Assembly: GCA_013003715.1 (NCBI GenBank)
Contig: JABDIN010000033.1
Span: 1-64,000 of the forward strand
Direction of reading: 5' to 3'
From: Desulfobacteraceae bacterium
GTDB taxonomy: Bacteria > Desulfobacterota > Desulfobacteria > Desulfobacterales > Desulfosarcinaceae
DNA: 64,000 nt
Part shown: piece by piece, positions 25,743 through 34,176 of the stretch
Numbering within the stretch: position 1 is the first letter of the stretch
Layout: the number at the start of each line of letters is the position of its first letter
Made by a program: the position numbers and the translations under genes
Notes under the pieces: generated by a model
Database searches by the model: none
Told to the model about the DNA's origin: nothing
What the model saw: the letters and a program-made list of their open reading frames with translations, nothing else

Positions 25743-26141
25743 TTATTCTCCTTTGGGGTTATCTATATGGCAATCCCAGCAGTAGGGTGTTACCGAAGCA
25801 TAATTATGACACCTGTCACAGAAGTCGGCTTTGTTGGAATGACAGTCCAGGCAGGTGTTGGAAAGGCTCATGTTATACTCTTTACCGTCGGCGCCCACAT
25901 AAATCCGTTCGGCATTGCGGACCACGGAATGGCGCCACAGGTCCAGGATCTGCATGTGGTTGGCCCGCATTTCATCAAGGGGCAGCACGCAGCCTTCTCC
26001 GCTGTCCATAGCCGCCTGGGCCGTTGGCGCCAGAATAAGCTCCGGGGCGTTGGCTGCCTTGCCCATGTTGATCCAAAACGGAAAAGTGATCAGCACGAAG
26101 AAAATGGCCAATCCGGCAATGATTATTTTTTTATCACTCAT
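25743..26141 (-). CDS. dsrJ: DsrJ, triheme cytochrome c
   Basis: This 132-residue protein has a single N-terminal hydrophobic anchor (residues 5-24) and three CXXCH haem sites: C-L-D-C-H, C-D-R-C-H and C-W-D-C-H, all in the last 40 residues. DsrJ proteins carry three c-type haems with different axial ligands, one probably Cys-ligated; the Cys in E-G-C-V-L-P near residue 51 is a candidate ligand. It faces the periplasm. Its start overlaps the dsrK end by 8 nt. Confidence 0.95.
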   Translation of the reverse strand: MSDKKIIIAGLAIFFVLITFPFWINMGKAANAPELILAPTAQAAMDSGEGCVLPLDEMRANHMQILDLWRHSVVRNAERIYVGADGKEYNMSLSNTCLDCHSNKADFCDRCHNYASVTPYCWDCHIDNPKGE

Positions 26142-27759
26142 CGGCTTCCTCCATTCCAGGCAGCGGTTCCCCGCGCAGGTCTGTGGTCCTCTCCTGTTCG
26201 TTGGGCATTATTAGCGCATTGCCCACCATTTCATGAACACCATAAACCTCCACCTCCGGGACCCAGTAAGACATCAGGTCCGGCAGGGCGGCCCGGTCAA
26301 TGGCACAAATGGTGGCCAGGGTATTCACATCATGCTTTTCGTGGACATATTTCACCGCATTGGCCCTCGGCATGCCGCCGGCCATTCTCAATTCCATATC
26401 CTCTCCGGCATTCAGTCCCGATCCGCTGCCGCAGCAGAAGGTTTGCTCCCGGATGGTGTTGGCCGGCATATCATAAAATTCATTGCAAACATTTTTAATG
26501 ACATACCTGGGTTCTTCCAACAAACCCATACCCCTGGAAGGATTGCAGGAATCATGAAAGGTTACCCGTAAATTATCGTTGCGGCCCGGATCCAGATCAA
26601 GTTTGCCGTGTTTGATCAAATCCGCAGTGAATTCAGTGATGTGAATCATCTTGGTGGATTTGGCGTGTTCGAAACGGGTTCCCGTAATCGGATTCACCGG
26701 GGTTTCCATAAAATCCGCGGGACCGTTCATGGTATCCATGTATTGGGTGATTACCCGCCACATATGACCGCATTCACCGCCGATTATCCATTTAACACCC
26801 AGGCGTTGGGCTTCACGGTACATTTTGGCATTCAACCGTTTCATCATTTCATGGGAGGTAAAAGACCCGAAGTTGCCGCCTTCCGATGCATAGGTGCTCC
26901 AGGTGACATCCAGTCCGTATTTTTCCTTCAAAAAATGAAAGAGCAGAAGGTAGCCCATGCAGGTGTAGGTGCCGGGATCGGCGAACACATCGCCTGAAGG
27001 CGTGATAAAGAGAATATCGGCCCCGACCTTATTGTATTGGGGGTCGACATGGATACCGGTTATTTCTTCGATATCATCAACGAAAAAATCCAGCATGTCT
27101 TTAAATGCATGGGGTTGGATTCCCAGGTGGTTGCCGGTGCGGTTGCAATTGGCCACCGGTGTGGCAATCCAGTCGATGTTCAGGCCCAACAGGTTGAGCA
27201 GTTCCCGGCCCATCATAGTGATTTCGGCCGTGTCGATTCCATACGGGCAGAATACGGAACAGCGACGGCATTCCGTACACTGGAACAGATAGGACCACCA
27301 TTCCTTCAACACATCTATGGTCATGGGGCGGGCGCCGCCCAGGCGTCCCAAGATTTTGCCGACTTTGGTAAAATCGTTTCGATAAACGGACCGGATCAAT
27401 TCCGCTCTCAATACCGGCATATTTTTGGGGTCACCCGTACCGATGAAAAAGTGGCATTTATCGGCGCAGGCACCGCATCGCACACAAATATCCATGAAGA
27501 CTTTGAATGAACGGAATTTTTCCAATCGTTCTTTAAATCCTTCATGGATAATCTGCTGCCAGTTTTCCGGCAGTTGCCAGTCTTCATCAAAACAGCTCCA
27601 CGTCCGGGGATTGGGAAGACCCACGGCTTCCAGGCTTTTTGGATTTCCGGCGTAACAGGCGATACCTTTGCGAATTTCTGCCGGGACATCCATCCAGTCC
27701 GTGGAACCCGGACGATATGTTTTGGGTGCAAAATCTTCAGGTTTTGGCAGGTCGGACAT
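26134..27759 (-). CDS. dsrK: DsrK, HdrD-like catalytic Fe-S subunit
   Basis: This 541-residue cytoplasmic protein starts behind AAAAGGAG. Two 4Fe-4S motifs (C-V-R-C-G-A-C-A-D-K-C and C-T-E-C-R-R-C-S-V-F-C-P) are followed by an HdrD-type CCG region with G-G-E-C-G-H near residue 330, D-S-C-N, and F-C-C-G-S-G-S, ligands of the special catalytic cluster. DsrK is thought to act on the DsrC trisulfide made by DsrAB during sulfite reduction. The Cys in E-C-G-H is the residue replaced by UGA in the HdrCB protein encoded elsewhere in this window, which makes a useful internal control. Confidence 0.96.
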   Translation of the reverse strand: MSDLPKPEDFAPKTYRPGSTDWMDVPAEIRKGIACYAGNPKSLEAVGLPNPRTWSCFDEDWQLPENWQQIIHEGFKERLEKFRSFKVFMDICVRCGACADKCHFFIGTGDPKNMPVLRAELIRSVYRNDFTKVGKILGRLGGARPMTIDVLKEWWSYLFQCTECRRCSVFCPYGIDTAEITMMGRELLNLLGLNIDWIATPVANCNRTGNHLGIQPHAFKDMLDFFVDDIEEITGIHVDPQYNKVGADILFITPSGDVFADPGTYTCMGYLLLFHFLKEKYGLDVTWSTYASEGGNFGSFTSHEMMKRLNAKMYREAQRLGVKWIIGGECGHMWRVITQYMDTMNGPADFMETPVNPITGTRFEHAKSTKMIHITEFTADLIKHGKLDLDPGRNDNLRVTFHDSCNPSRGMGLLEEPRYVIKNVCNEFYDMPANTIREQTFCCGSGSGLNAGEDMELRMAGGMPRANAVKYVHEKHDVNTLATICAIDRAALPDLMSYWVPEVEVYGVHEMVGNALIMPNEQERTTDLRGEPLPGMEEADE

Positions 27760-27762
27760 AGA

Positions 27763-28821
27763 TTACTCCTTTTCCTCTGGCGCCGTTTCAGCGGGTTGCT
27801 TTACCACCGGCAGACCGGCCTCAATCATCTTTTCGCGGAAGTCATCCTCATAGGCCTCATATGAATGAACCTTGACCGGATAGTTCCAGGGATTAATGTG
27901 TCGGACTTCACGGGTGTTTCCCGGTAAGTTACGTGTTGGGCTCAGGAAGATGCCGCCCATATGCATCAGTTTGCTGAACGGAAAATAGGCGAGCAGGACG
28001 CAGACAAAGAGAAGGTGTGCGTAGAATACACCACTGATACTGCTCTCCGGGATATGGGGTGAGAATGTCACCAGTCCCATGGCCAGCTCTTTGGCGGCCG
28101 CCACATTGACCTTCGAGAAGTAACGCATGAAGATACCGGTGAAAGCGATCCCCATGATCAGGAACAAGGGGAAATAGTCGGCGGCAAGAGAGATGTATTT
28201 TACTTGCGGAATAAACAACCGCCTTAAAAACAGGTATACGGCCGCGGCCAGTAGAACAAATCCCGATATAAAGACGCCCGGCAGGCCGATTTGCACGACG
28301 TCATATAAAATTTCGAGTCTGAAAAAACTGTCCACTGTTTCCAGCAAGCGTATCAGGTAGGGTACCGGTTCGGTGAACAATCGAAGGTGCCGGAGAATCG
28401 TCACTAGAAATGCGTAATGAAACGCCAGGGCACCGATCCACAGAAAAATTTCCAGGTGATATGTTAATTTCGGACCCTCTTTCATTTTAATACGCGTGTT
28501 ACGGAACAATGACCGGAAGCAAAGCACTTCCAGAAGCATCCTGACAATCACGGCGCCTTTTGATGACGGGTTGTCGATTTTGTTCTGCTCAATCCATGAA
28601 AGGGATTTTTGTTGTCCGCAGGTGGTGGTAATCCGAAACGGCACAGCCGAACGCGCCCATCCCATGATCCGGTTGCCGACACCGATGATAAATATGATGA
28701 CGGCCGCATACGGCAGCAGGATTCCGAATACCACCGGCAGACCCGGCACTCTTACGCCCAAATAGGCCAAGAAGAACAGAGCCAATACCGCCAGGAAGGA
28801 ATACATGTACTTAGCATTCAT
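27763..28821 (-). CDS. dsrM: DsrM, NarI-like cytochrome b membrane subunit
   Basis: This 352-residue protein starts behind GAGGTAGG. It has an N-terminal pair of hydrophobic segments, then a NarI-like block with several helices and histidines suited to bind haem b (for example A-F-H-Y-A-F-L and L-R-H-L-R-L), and a charged cytoplasmic tail after V-H-S-Y-E-A-Y-E-D. DsrM oxidises menaquinol and passes electrons to DsrK, with which it forms the DsrMK core. It is 37 nt from the upstream RsbRD_N gene and 3 nt from dsrK. Confidence 0.95.
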   Translation of the reverse strand: MNAKYMYSFLAVLALFFLAYLGVRVPGLPVVFGILLPYAAVIIFIIGVGNRIMGWARSAVPFRITTTCGQQKSLSWIEQNKIDNPSSKGAVIVRMLLEVLCFRSLFRNTRIKMKEGPKLTYHLEIFLWIGALAFHYAFLVTILRHLRLFTEPVPYLIRLLETVDSFFRLEILYDVVQIGLPGVFISGFVLLAAAVYLFLRRLFIPQVKYISLAADYFPLFLIMGIAFTGIFMRYFSKVNVAAAKELAMGLVTFSPHIPESSISGVFYAHLLFVCVLLAYFPFSKLMHMGGIFLSPTRNLPGNTREVRHINPWNYPVKVHSYEAYEDDFREKMIEAGLPVVKQPAETAPEEKE

Positions 28822-28858
28822 TTAACCTACCTCATTTGTTAAAAAAACTCATATACAA

Positions 28859-29395
28859 TTAAGAAGCTTCGAGATCCTGATCATCCTCTAAAACTTCGGC
28901 TATCAAACCAGCTCTGGAAAACGCCCGATAGATTTTATTTCGTTCAGTCGATACTTTCAGTTCGAGAATTTTCTCTCTGCACCGGGTATATATCTCAAAT
29001 CCAAGAAGACCGACCTGATCGATTTTCCGCTCAAATGCAAGCAGTTGCGCTTCAAGGTTTTCTTTTGGCAATTCCTTTTTCAGGCTGGACCGGAGAATGT
29101 CTTTTAAATCAAAAAGGAAGGAAACCGCTCGCGAAGGGCTGAAATCCTGAACAGCCCGAATTCTGATCAACGGATCCAGTTCGGGTTCCAGCCGAGCAGG
29201 ATCCAAACCCGCCATAAGTCCTGAAAAAACGGCATCGAGGCTCTTTCGTGCCGCCGTGCCGACGGGATTATGGAATTGATCTTTTTGATTTTTAAAGAAT
29301 TGGGCGGCATCAGGGGCATAGGTTTGAATGACCGAGTTAAACCACTTATCAACGATGGTGGTTTTTTTTGATTCCAAGAGTTTGTCCAGATTCAT
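28859..29395 (-). CDS. RsbRD_N-domain protein, first gene of the dsr operon
   Basis: This 178-residue, all-helical protein matches the RsbRD N-terminal pattern: M-N-L-D-K-L-L-E-S-K-K-T-T-I-V-D-K-W-F near the start, then R-A-V-Q-D-F-S-P-S-R-A-V-S-F-L-F-D-L-K. The domain is globin-like and non-haem in RsbR stressosome sensors. A short protein of this type often precedes dsrM in sulfate reducers. It lies downstream of a near-consensus promoter and 37 nt before dsrM. It could sense redox or bind the DsrMK complex, but its function is not established. There is no STAS domain, so it is not a complete RsbR. Confidence 0.8.
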   Translation of the reverse strand: MNLDKLLESKKTTIVDKWFNSVIQTYAPDAAQFFKNQKDQFHNPVGTAARKSLDAVFSGLMAGLDPARLEPELDPLIRIRAVQDFSPSRAVSFLFDLKDILRSSLKKELPKENLEAQLLAFERKIDQVGLLGFEIYTRCREKILELKVSTERNKIYRAFSRAGLIAEVLEDDQDLEAS

Positions 29396-29448
29396 TTCTT
29401 AAGCGACACCTGCTGCCCTTGCCGAAGCAAGAAAGTAAGGAAGAATAA

Positions 29449-29477
29449 CCTAATGTTACACCCGTGTTGTTATTAGG
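29449..29477 (-). promoter_or_regulatory. Imperfect palindrome in the dsr leader (operator or hairpin)
   Basis: CCTAAT (29449-29454) pairs with ATTAGG (29472-29477), and inside them ACAC (29458-29461) pairs with GTGT (29464-29467). It lies about 7-35 nt downstream of the predicted transcription start. That is a suitable place for a repressor operator, or for a leader hairpin, although the CC loop is tight for RNA, which favours a DNA site. The regulator is not identified. Confidence 0.5.
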
Positions 29478-29490
29478 TCGCAAGGGAAAT

Positions 29491-29519
29491 TCTATAGTCG
29501 ACTTGCTATTTTCTGTCAA
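29491..29519 (-). promoter_or_regulatory. Sigma-70 promoter of the RsbRD_N-dsrMKJOP operon
   Basis: On the minus strand, TTGACA (29519-29514) is a perfect -35 and TATAGA (29496-29491) a five-of-six -10, with the ideal 17-nt spacer. Transcription should start near 29484, giving a leader of about 88 nt. Near-consensus strength fits a central respiratory operon. Confidence 0.85.
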
Positions 29520-29748
29520 GAGTTAATGCCAATGGTTTTAGCGGGATGCGGGTGCGGCAATCCGGTGAGAATCGACAATCGGATCTTGGGTTGAATCGGA
29601 TGAAAACCGGCCGGACAAATCGTAGCGTTGCAGGTCAGCGGCAGCGATAAAGCGAAATGTAACCGATGTTATAGGCGTTGGATGCCTGTTGCCGCATACC
29701 CTGAATTTTATACACGGATTCTGCGGCTACAGGAAGCGTGTATGGGGT

Positions 29749-30192
29749 TCATCCGTTCGTGTGCGGATACATTTTCTTCCATGGGGACCGTGCCAGATCT
29801 TTGACATTCGACAGTGTCAGATACAGTGCGCCCACCGCCAATTCAGCACAGTGAAAATGACCATCCGGCAGCGTTTCCAAAAAATCAGCCACCTGTTCAG
29901 GTGTGATCTCCCATGCCTCATCAATGGTCCGTCCTTCCACGAGATGTGCCACTGTATTTGCACAGGCATTGGTGTTCAGGCACCCGTTGGTTTGAATGGA
30001 TACCGAAGAAATCCGGTCCGCGTCCAGTTTGAGATAAAAAGCAACGGTATCTCCGCAATCACCCTGTTTTTCACCGAAACCGTCCGGGTTGCGAATCACC
30101 TCCTGCCGGTCGGTTCTGAAGGCCATCTCGAGAAAATGCAGGGAGTGTTCCTGCCAGAAGTCATTGATGGTTTTTGAAGGTTCATCAGTCAT
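29749..30192 (-). CDS. NifU/IscU-like iron-sulfur cluster scaffold protein
   Basis: This 147-residue protein starts behind AGGGAAG. It has the scaffold cysteines of the NifU N-terminal fold: G-D-C-G-D-T, then N-G-C-L-N-T-N-A-C, and H-F-H-C-A-E-L-A-V near the C-terminus. IscU-type proteins assemble Fe-S clusters on three such Cys plus an Asp. The extra Cys and the lack of the thioredoxin-like NifU C-terminal domain are usual for the short variants in sulfate reducers. No iscS or iscA gene is adjacent. It is divergent from the PilZ gene. Confidence 0.82.
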   Translation of the reverse strand: MTDEPSKTINDFWQEHSLHFLEMAFRTDRQEVIRNPDGFGEKQGDCGDTVAFYLKLDADRISSVSIQTNGCLNTNACANTVAHLVEGRTIDEAWEITPEQVADFLETLPDGHFHCAELAVGALYLTLSNVKDLARSPWKKMYPHTNG

Positions 30193-30936
30193 CGTATTTC
30201 TTCCCTCTCAATGGATCGTATGCCCATTGTGTGGTAATATCAACCCAGCTGTAGAACAGGTGGATGGGCACGTGCCGAAACTGCGCAGCACGTCCGCACA
30301 CCTGCGTGCAACCAGTGTCAATACGAACGCTAATATCTGGTTGCGGATTTAACCGCCGGGGCAAGATGCCCTTGTCCTTGTTTTCTGAACAGCGTCAGTG
30401 ACCCGGAAAAATATGGGCAATCGGAAAAAATGTCAAATGACAAAATCCAAATGCCAAAGGAAGGAATGCTGTCGATTGCTCCTCATTTTATGTTTAAAAC
30501 GATCTCTAAAAATGGACAGCCTACCGCCATTTGTAATTTGAGCTTTGTCATTTGACATTATTGCTCCGGCGGATAAATACGCAAAACGCGTATGTCTGGT
30601 TTATGGGAGGCGGTGGCTGCAAGAAGGCTTGTCCCCAGTACGTTCCACCGGAAACTCATTACGCGAATCAGCGATACGTCACTTTACCTATTTAGTTGCC
30701 GGATTAATATTACCGTACCTTGAATCAGCGCATACCACCATTATAGCGTATCTGATGCCATCAAAGATATGCGATCGCCCTGCCGGGAATGCCGGCATCA
30801 ATTGTCATCTGCCGGTTTTGCTGTTATAAATGATATCGATCCGGTTGTTGCCGGAAGTCGTACCCCTGGATGTCATCAGCGTGGCCGGATGACCATCAAT
30901 CTTTATTTATCCTTATGACTGAACAAAACGCGGCAC
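30193..30936. other. Intergenic 744 nt, no convincing gene, contains an inverted repeat element
   Basis: This is a long non-coding stretch between the NifU-like and PilZ genes. Open frames here (for example 30545-30829) lack ribosome sites and protein-like patterns. The element at 30429-30559 is described separately. I see no tRNA or other structured RNA. Confidence 0.5.
30429..30559. repeat. 131-bp element bounded by 16-bp perfect inverted repeats
   Basis: AATGTCAAATGACAAA at 30429-30444 is the exact reverse complement of 30544-30559. The inner parts (AATCCAAATGCCAAAGG and CATTTGTAATTTGAG) are related but imperfect. This resembles short, dispersed, non-coding intergenic elements of the MITE/REP kind. 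There is no transposase and no clear target duplication. It is a single copy in this window. Confidence 0.6.
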
Positions 30937-31461
30937 ATGAAGACACTTGTTGTAATTGTTAATATTATTCAATTGGGCATCATTTTGATGTTATTATTTT
31001 TTCATGGTTTATCCTTGGGCGGGCCGACGATTTTCCTGTTTTTCGTCCTCATGATATTTCCGTTTATTAATTTCTTGGCGTTGATGATCGTCACCACACC
31101 TGCGGCTGATCAGAATGTTCCGGTATCAGTTGAAAAAAAATCATTGGTCAAACGCTCGGCGTTCCGGCTCAACTACCACAACATCGACCCAAAACCGGTG
31201 TTTATCGTCAAGGGTACAACCTTCGAAGTACAGGATATATCAAAATCGGGCCTACGGTTCATCGCCGGTCATAAGCTGCGCTACCGGCAAAAATTAAAGG
31301 GGAATCTGGCTTTGTTGTGTGGAGAGAGGTTGGCGATCCGCGGGAAAGTGGTCAGAATTCAGGATCATGAAATCGGCTTGATGTTTCAGCAGGATATCTC
31401 GGATCTGGTGATCGAGACCGAACATCGATTCATAAAAAGCGCACACAAATCAAAAGCCTGA
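30937..31461 (+). CDS. Membrane-anchored PilZ-domain protein (c-di-GMP receptor)
   Basis: This 174-residue protein has two hydrophobic segments at about residues 4-23 and 30-53, then a cytoplasmic PilZ domain. The c-di-GMP-binding motif is present in usable form: K-R-S-A-F-R (RxxxR) near residue 73, and D-I-S-K-S-G-L-R-F near residue 102. It probably responds to c-di-GMP at the membrane and controls motility, pili or polysaccharide; type IV pilus genes lie in the same window but not in this operon. It is 15 nt upstream of the adenylate cyclase gene and may be co-transcribed with it. Confidence 0.82.
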   Translation: MKTLVVIVNIIQLGIILMLLFFHGLSLGGPTIFLFFVLMIFPFINFLALMIVTTPAADQNVPVSVEKKSLVKRSAFRLNYHNIDPKPVFIVKGTTFEVQDISKSGLRFIAGHKLRYRQKLKGNLALLCGERLAIRGKVVRIQDHEIGLMFQQDISDLVIETEHRFIKSAHKSKA

Positions 31462-31476
31462 TCCACAATTGGCAGT

Positions 31477-33456
31477 GTGGTAAAATACAAACCTGTGTGT
31501 GATTCATTCTACTCCCGAATGGAGAGATTCCAGCGGGTTTATGCATCGCTAAACCGGGGTACAAGACATCCGATGAAACACATTTTTCTTAGTCGCAATC
31601 AAAAAATCTATACCGCATACAACACCTTTCGTAAAAAGATGTTTGAGGAACTCGCCGCCAAGGACAGTGATATCATTCTGTACCTTCTCCCCTGGCTACT
31701 AAGCATCAACGAGCAGGCGCTGCCCGGATATATTAAGGACCTTGAACGTCCCTTCCGTATTTATGGTATTGACTATGCCAAGGATATCAGAAGCCGTGAG
31801 CCTGCTTATAAAAAACGATTCGGTGTAAGAAGGGCCGGCACCCTCTTGAAACCGGAATCAGAATATCATCTGATCCAGGGCTTATACACCATTGGCAGCG
31901 TGGGCAGTGTCGCCCAAACCACCACCTCGGATTGTGACATTTGGATATGTATAGAAAAGGATTCCTTTGATCGAACGGCATGGCTTCAACTGAACCGGAA
32001 GGTCAATCTGATCAAGGACTGGATCGATGTAAACGTCAGAATGCCTGTCTATTTCTTTATCTGCGATGTGGAAGCCATCCGGGAATGTCGTTTCGGCAAT
32101 GTCGATTTGGAAAGCAGCGGCAGTACCCAGCAAAATGTACTCAAAGAGGAATTTTATCGGACCGGCCTCGTCATCTGCGGAAAAACACCACTCTGGTGGG
32201 TCTGCCGAAATCCGGCGGCCCCGATTGAATATGAGACACTCCTCAAGCAGATCCAGGGAGATGGTTGCTGGGAATATGACTTGATCGATTTCGGCAATAT
32301 TGAAAACATTGAAAAAGATGAATATTTCGGTGCTGCCTTATGGCAGCTGCATAAATCGCTTTCGCGGCCATTAAAATCGATGATGAAGATATTTCTGCTG
32401 AAGAGTCTTCTCGATGAATCCGGAGAGCAATTGTTATGCAACCGGTTTCGTGATCGAATCTACAATAGTCAAAATTTAGATTCATATCCCGACTTCAGCC
32501 TGTTCACCATGGAATCCATTGTCGGCCATTTTCAGGAGACCGATCCTGACACAGCTGATTTTTTGCTCCAATGCTATTACATGCAGTGTGAAATTAACCC
32601 ATATAACACAACACAGAAAACCAAAAACCGTTTGGTGAAGGACTTTCTGAAAAGATTTCCGCTGGACAGAGGAAAGCAATTGCATTTGCGCAAATCGACG
32701 CAATGGGATTTCAAAACCCAGGTCGAGTTCGGTAACCGTATTTTCAAACGACTTCTCAGTGTGTTCTCAGGCATTACATCTATGGTAGAGGGGGTTGTCA
32801 GTGATAGCGACCGAAAGGATTTGACAATTTTGGGGAGAAGAATTTCATCCTACTACTCGAAAAAAGCAAAAAAGGTTCATTTATTACAATCCCCGAAGGG
32901 TGAGATCAACGTGTCCAATATCACGTTCAATCTGAATGGTGATGTGTGGCAGTTGTTTGCCGATGACATTAATACACCTATAATCTGGAGCAAGAATATT
33001 GTCTTCCTCATTGCCTATATTGTCTGGAATGGCCTTTTTATTCCGAATGGTGTGCATATGCGGCCGAACCCTTCGAATGTAACACTCAACGAAGTACTCA
33101 ATCTCTGTGATAGAATCAAATCCTTTTTTGGCGGTTGCAGTGTTTGGGAAGTTCCCTTCTCGAATTATCTCAAAAAGGAAGCCGTCAATAGGATGCTGGT
33201 GGTCCTAGGTCATGAAAACTCGCCGTGGTATGCAGAGAAAGTTGAAATCTGTCCTATTTACACGAATGGATATGGTGAAATGTATGTGGACAGGCTTGAT
33301 TCGCTGAAGGTGCTTGAGCAATTATTGAAATCGGTAACAAAACAGTCGACAAATATTGACATCAGTTTTTATGTTCAACGGAATTCAACTGTATTTGAGA
33401 AATTAATTGAGAAGACAAGAAAAAGAATTGCATTGGGTTCCGCCAATATAAGTTGA
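31477..33456 (+). CDS. Class I (CyaA-type) adenylate cyclase
   Basis: This protein of up to 659 residues has the nucleotidyltransferase motif of class I adenylate cyclases: G-S-V-G-S-V-A-Q-T followed by S-D-C-D-I-W-I-C, with the catalytic Asp pair. Later motifs I-Y-G-I-D-Y and L-Q-F/W-Q-L-H-K-S also suit the family. E. coli CyaA is about 848 residues and has a C-terminal regulatory domain; this protein is shorter but keeps a sizeable region beyond the catalytic part. The start is unsure: GTG 31477 or ATG 31519, neither with a good site. It makes cAMP from ATP. No CRP-type receptor is encoded nearby. Confidence 0.85.
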   Translation: MVKYKPVCDSFYSRMERFQRVYASLNRGTRHPMKHIFLSRNQKIYTAYNTFRKKMFEELAAKDSDIILYLLPWLLSINEQALPGYIKDLERPFRIYGIDYAKDIRSREPAYKKRFGVRRAGTLLKPESEYHLIQGLYTIGSVGSVAQTTTSDCDIWICIEKDSFDRTAWLQLNRKVNLIKDWIDVNVRMPVYFFICDVEAIRECRFGNVDLESSGSTQQNVLKEEFYRTGLVICGKTPLWWVCRNPAAPIEYETLLKQIQGDGCWEYDLIDFGNIENIEKDEYFGAALWQLHKSLSRPLKSMMKIFLLKSLLDESGEQLLCNRFRDRIYNSQNLDSYPDFSLFTMESIVGHFQETDPDTADFLLQCYYMQCEINPYNTTQKTKNRLVKDFLKRFPLDRGKQLHLRKSTQWDFKTQVEFGNRIFKRLLSVFSGITSMVEGVVSDSDRKDLTILGRRISSYYSKKAKKVHLLQSPKGEINVSNITFNLNGDVWQLFADDINTPIIWSKNIVFLIAYIVWNGLFIPNGVHMRPNPSNVTLNEVLNLCDRIKSFFGGCSVWEVPFSNYLKKEAVNRMLVVLGHENSPWYAEKVEICPIYTNGYGEMYVDRLDSLKVLEQLLKSVTKQSTNIDISFYVQRNSTVFEKLIEKTRKRIALGSANIS

Positions 33457-33683
33457 AAACTGAACTTCTCATTCCTCATCCATGTGCCATCTCGCCGCGA
33501 AGACCTGTCCCTGGCTCGATGTAACATCATTCTGAGTATAATCGGTACTAATCGGTTTTCGTGGTGTGAAGGCATCATGCGTGATTAGGGACGCCCCTGG
33601 CATGTTCTTTCGAGCCGGGAGCCGCAATTCCGTTCGGATCGATTCGCTTTGTTGTCCGGAAATGCCGCAGTCGGCTGAAAAGC

Positions 33684-33730
33684 AAAAAGGCAATTCACAA
33701 AACATACCCTGTTTTGCTGATTGCCTTTTT
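33684..33730 (-). terminator. Rho-independent terminator of the HU gene
   Basis: AAAAAGGCAAT (33684-33694) pairs with the matching arm ending TTGCCTTTTT (33721-33730), with one bulge, then a T-run in the minus direction. It lies 29 nt past the HU stop codon and may also end the plus-strand adenylate cyclase transcript. The rest of 33457-33758 holds no gene. Confidence 0.8.
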
Positions 33731-33758
33731 GAATCGCTAAATTGAATACAAGCTTGGG

Positions 33759-34031
33759 TTAAATAGCGTCTTTGAGTTTCTTTCCCGGACGGAATTTAAC
33801 AACGTTGGTAGCCTTGATTTTAATAACTTCGCCAGTTTGAGGATTGCGGCCTTTTCTGGCTTTACGACGGGATTTTTGGAAAGTGCCAAAACCCACCAGT
33901 GTTACTTTGCCTTCTTTTTTCTTAAGGGCTTTTGTAACATTGGCGATAAAAGATTCCAATGCCGCTCCTGCTGCGACTTTGGTGATTCCGGCATCTGCAG
34001 CCATTTTTTCAATCAGTTCTGCTTTGGTCAT
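33759..34031 (-). CDS. hup: HU-family histone-like DNA-binding protein
   Basis: This 90-residue protein has the HU fold: M-T-K-A-E-L-I-E-K-M at the start, G-F-G-T-F before the arm, R-K-A-R-K-G-R-N-P-Q-T-G at the DNA-binding beta arm, and V-V-K-F-R-P-G-K-K-L-K at the end. It bends DNA and compacts the nucleoid. The site before the ATG is AGGAGGTAAT-like. A promoter lies about 60-85 nt upstream and a terminator just downstream, so it is monocistronic. Confidence 0.96.
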   Translation of the reverse strand: MTKAELIEKMAADAGITKVAAGAALESFIANVTKALKKKEGKVTLVGFGTFQKSRRKARKGRNPQTGEVIKIKATNVVKFRPGKKLKDAI

Positions 34032-34089
34032 CTAATTACCTCCTTATTCAGCGTTAAAGAAAAAACCTAATAATTATGTATTTGCAGAG

Positions 34090-34118
34090 CGAATACAGTA
34101 CTGGGTGGACTTTGTCAA
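34090..34118 (-). promoter_or_regulatory. Sigma-70 promoter of the HU gene
   Basis: On the minus strand, TTGACA (34118-34113) and TATTCG (34095-34090) are separated by 17 nt. The predicted start lies near 34083, about 52 nt before the HU start codon. Confidence 0.7.
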
Positions 34119-34176
34119 CTATTAAATACTTGCTGAATAAGGTTTTAGTGAGATAAATATGCCTGAAAAAGGCGGA

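Larger units (their letters stand above)
29396..29748 (-). other. Intergenic 353 nt with the dsr operon promoter
   Basis: The half near the dsr operon (29440-29520) holds the promoter and palindrome listed separately. The part at 29530-29748, behind the NifU-like gene, holds no recognisable gene, terminator or RNA. Confidence 0.5.

Noticed and set aside
29449..29477. Rex operator in the dsr leader
   Set aside because: The palindrome does not match the TTGTTAA-type Rex site well enough to name the regulator.
30545..30829. 94-codon frame in the long intergenic region
   Set aside because: It starts inside the inverted-repeat arm, lacks a ribosome site and has low-complexity-free but unstructured composition; no family recognised.
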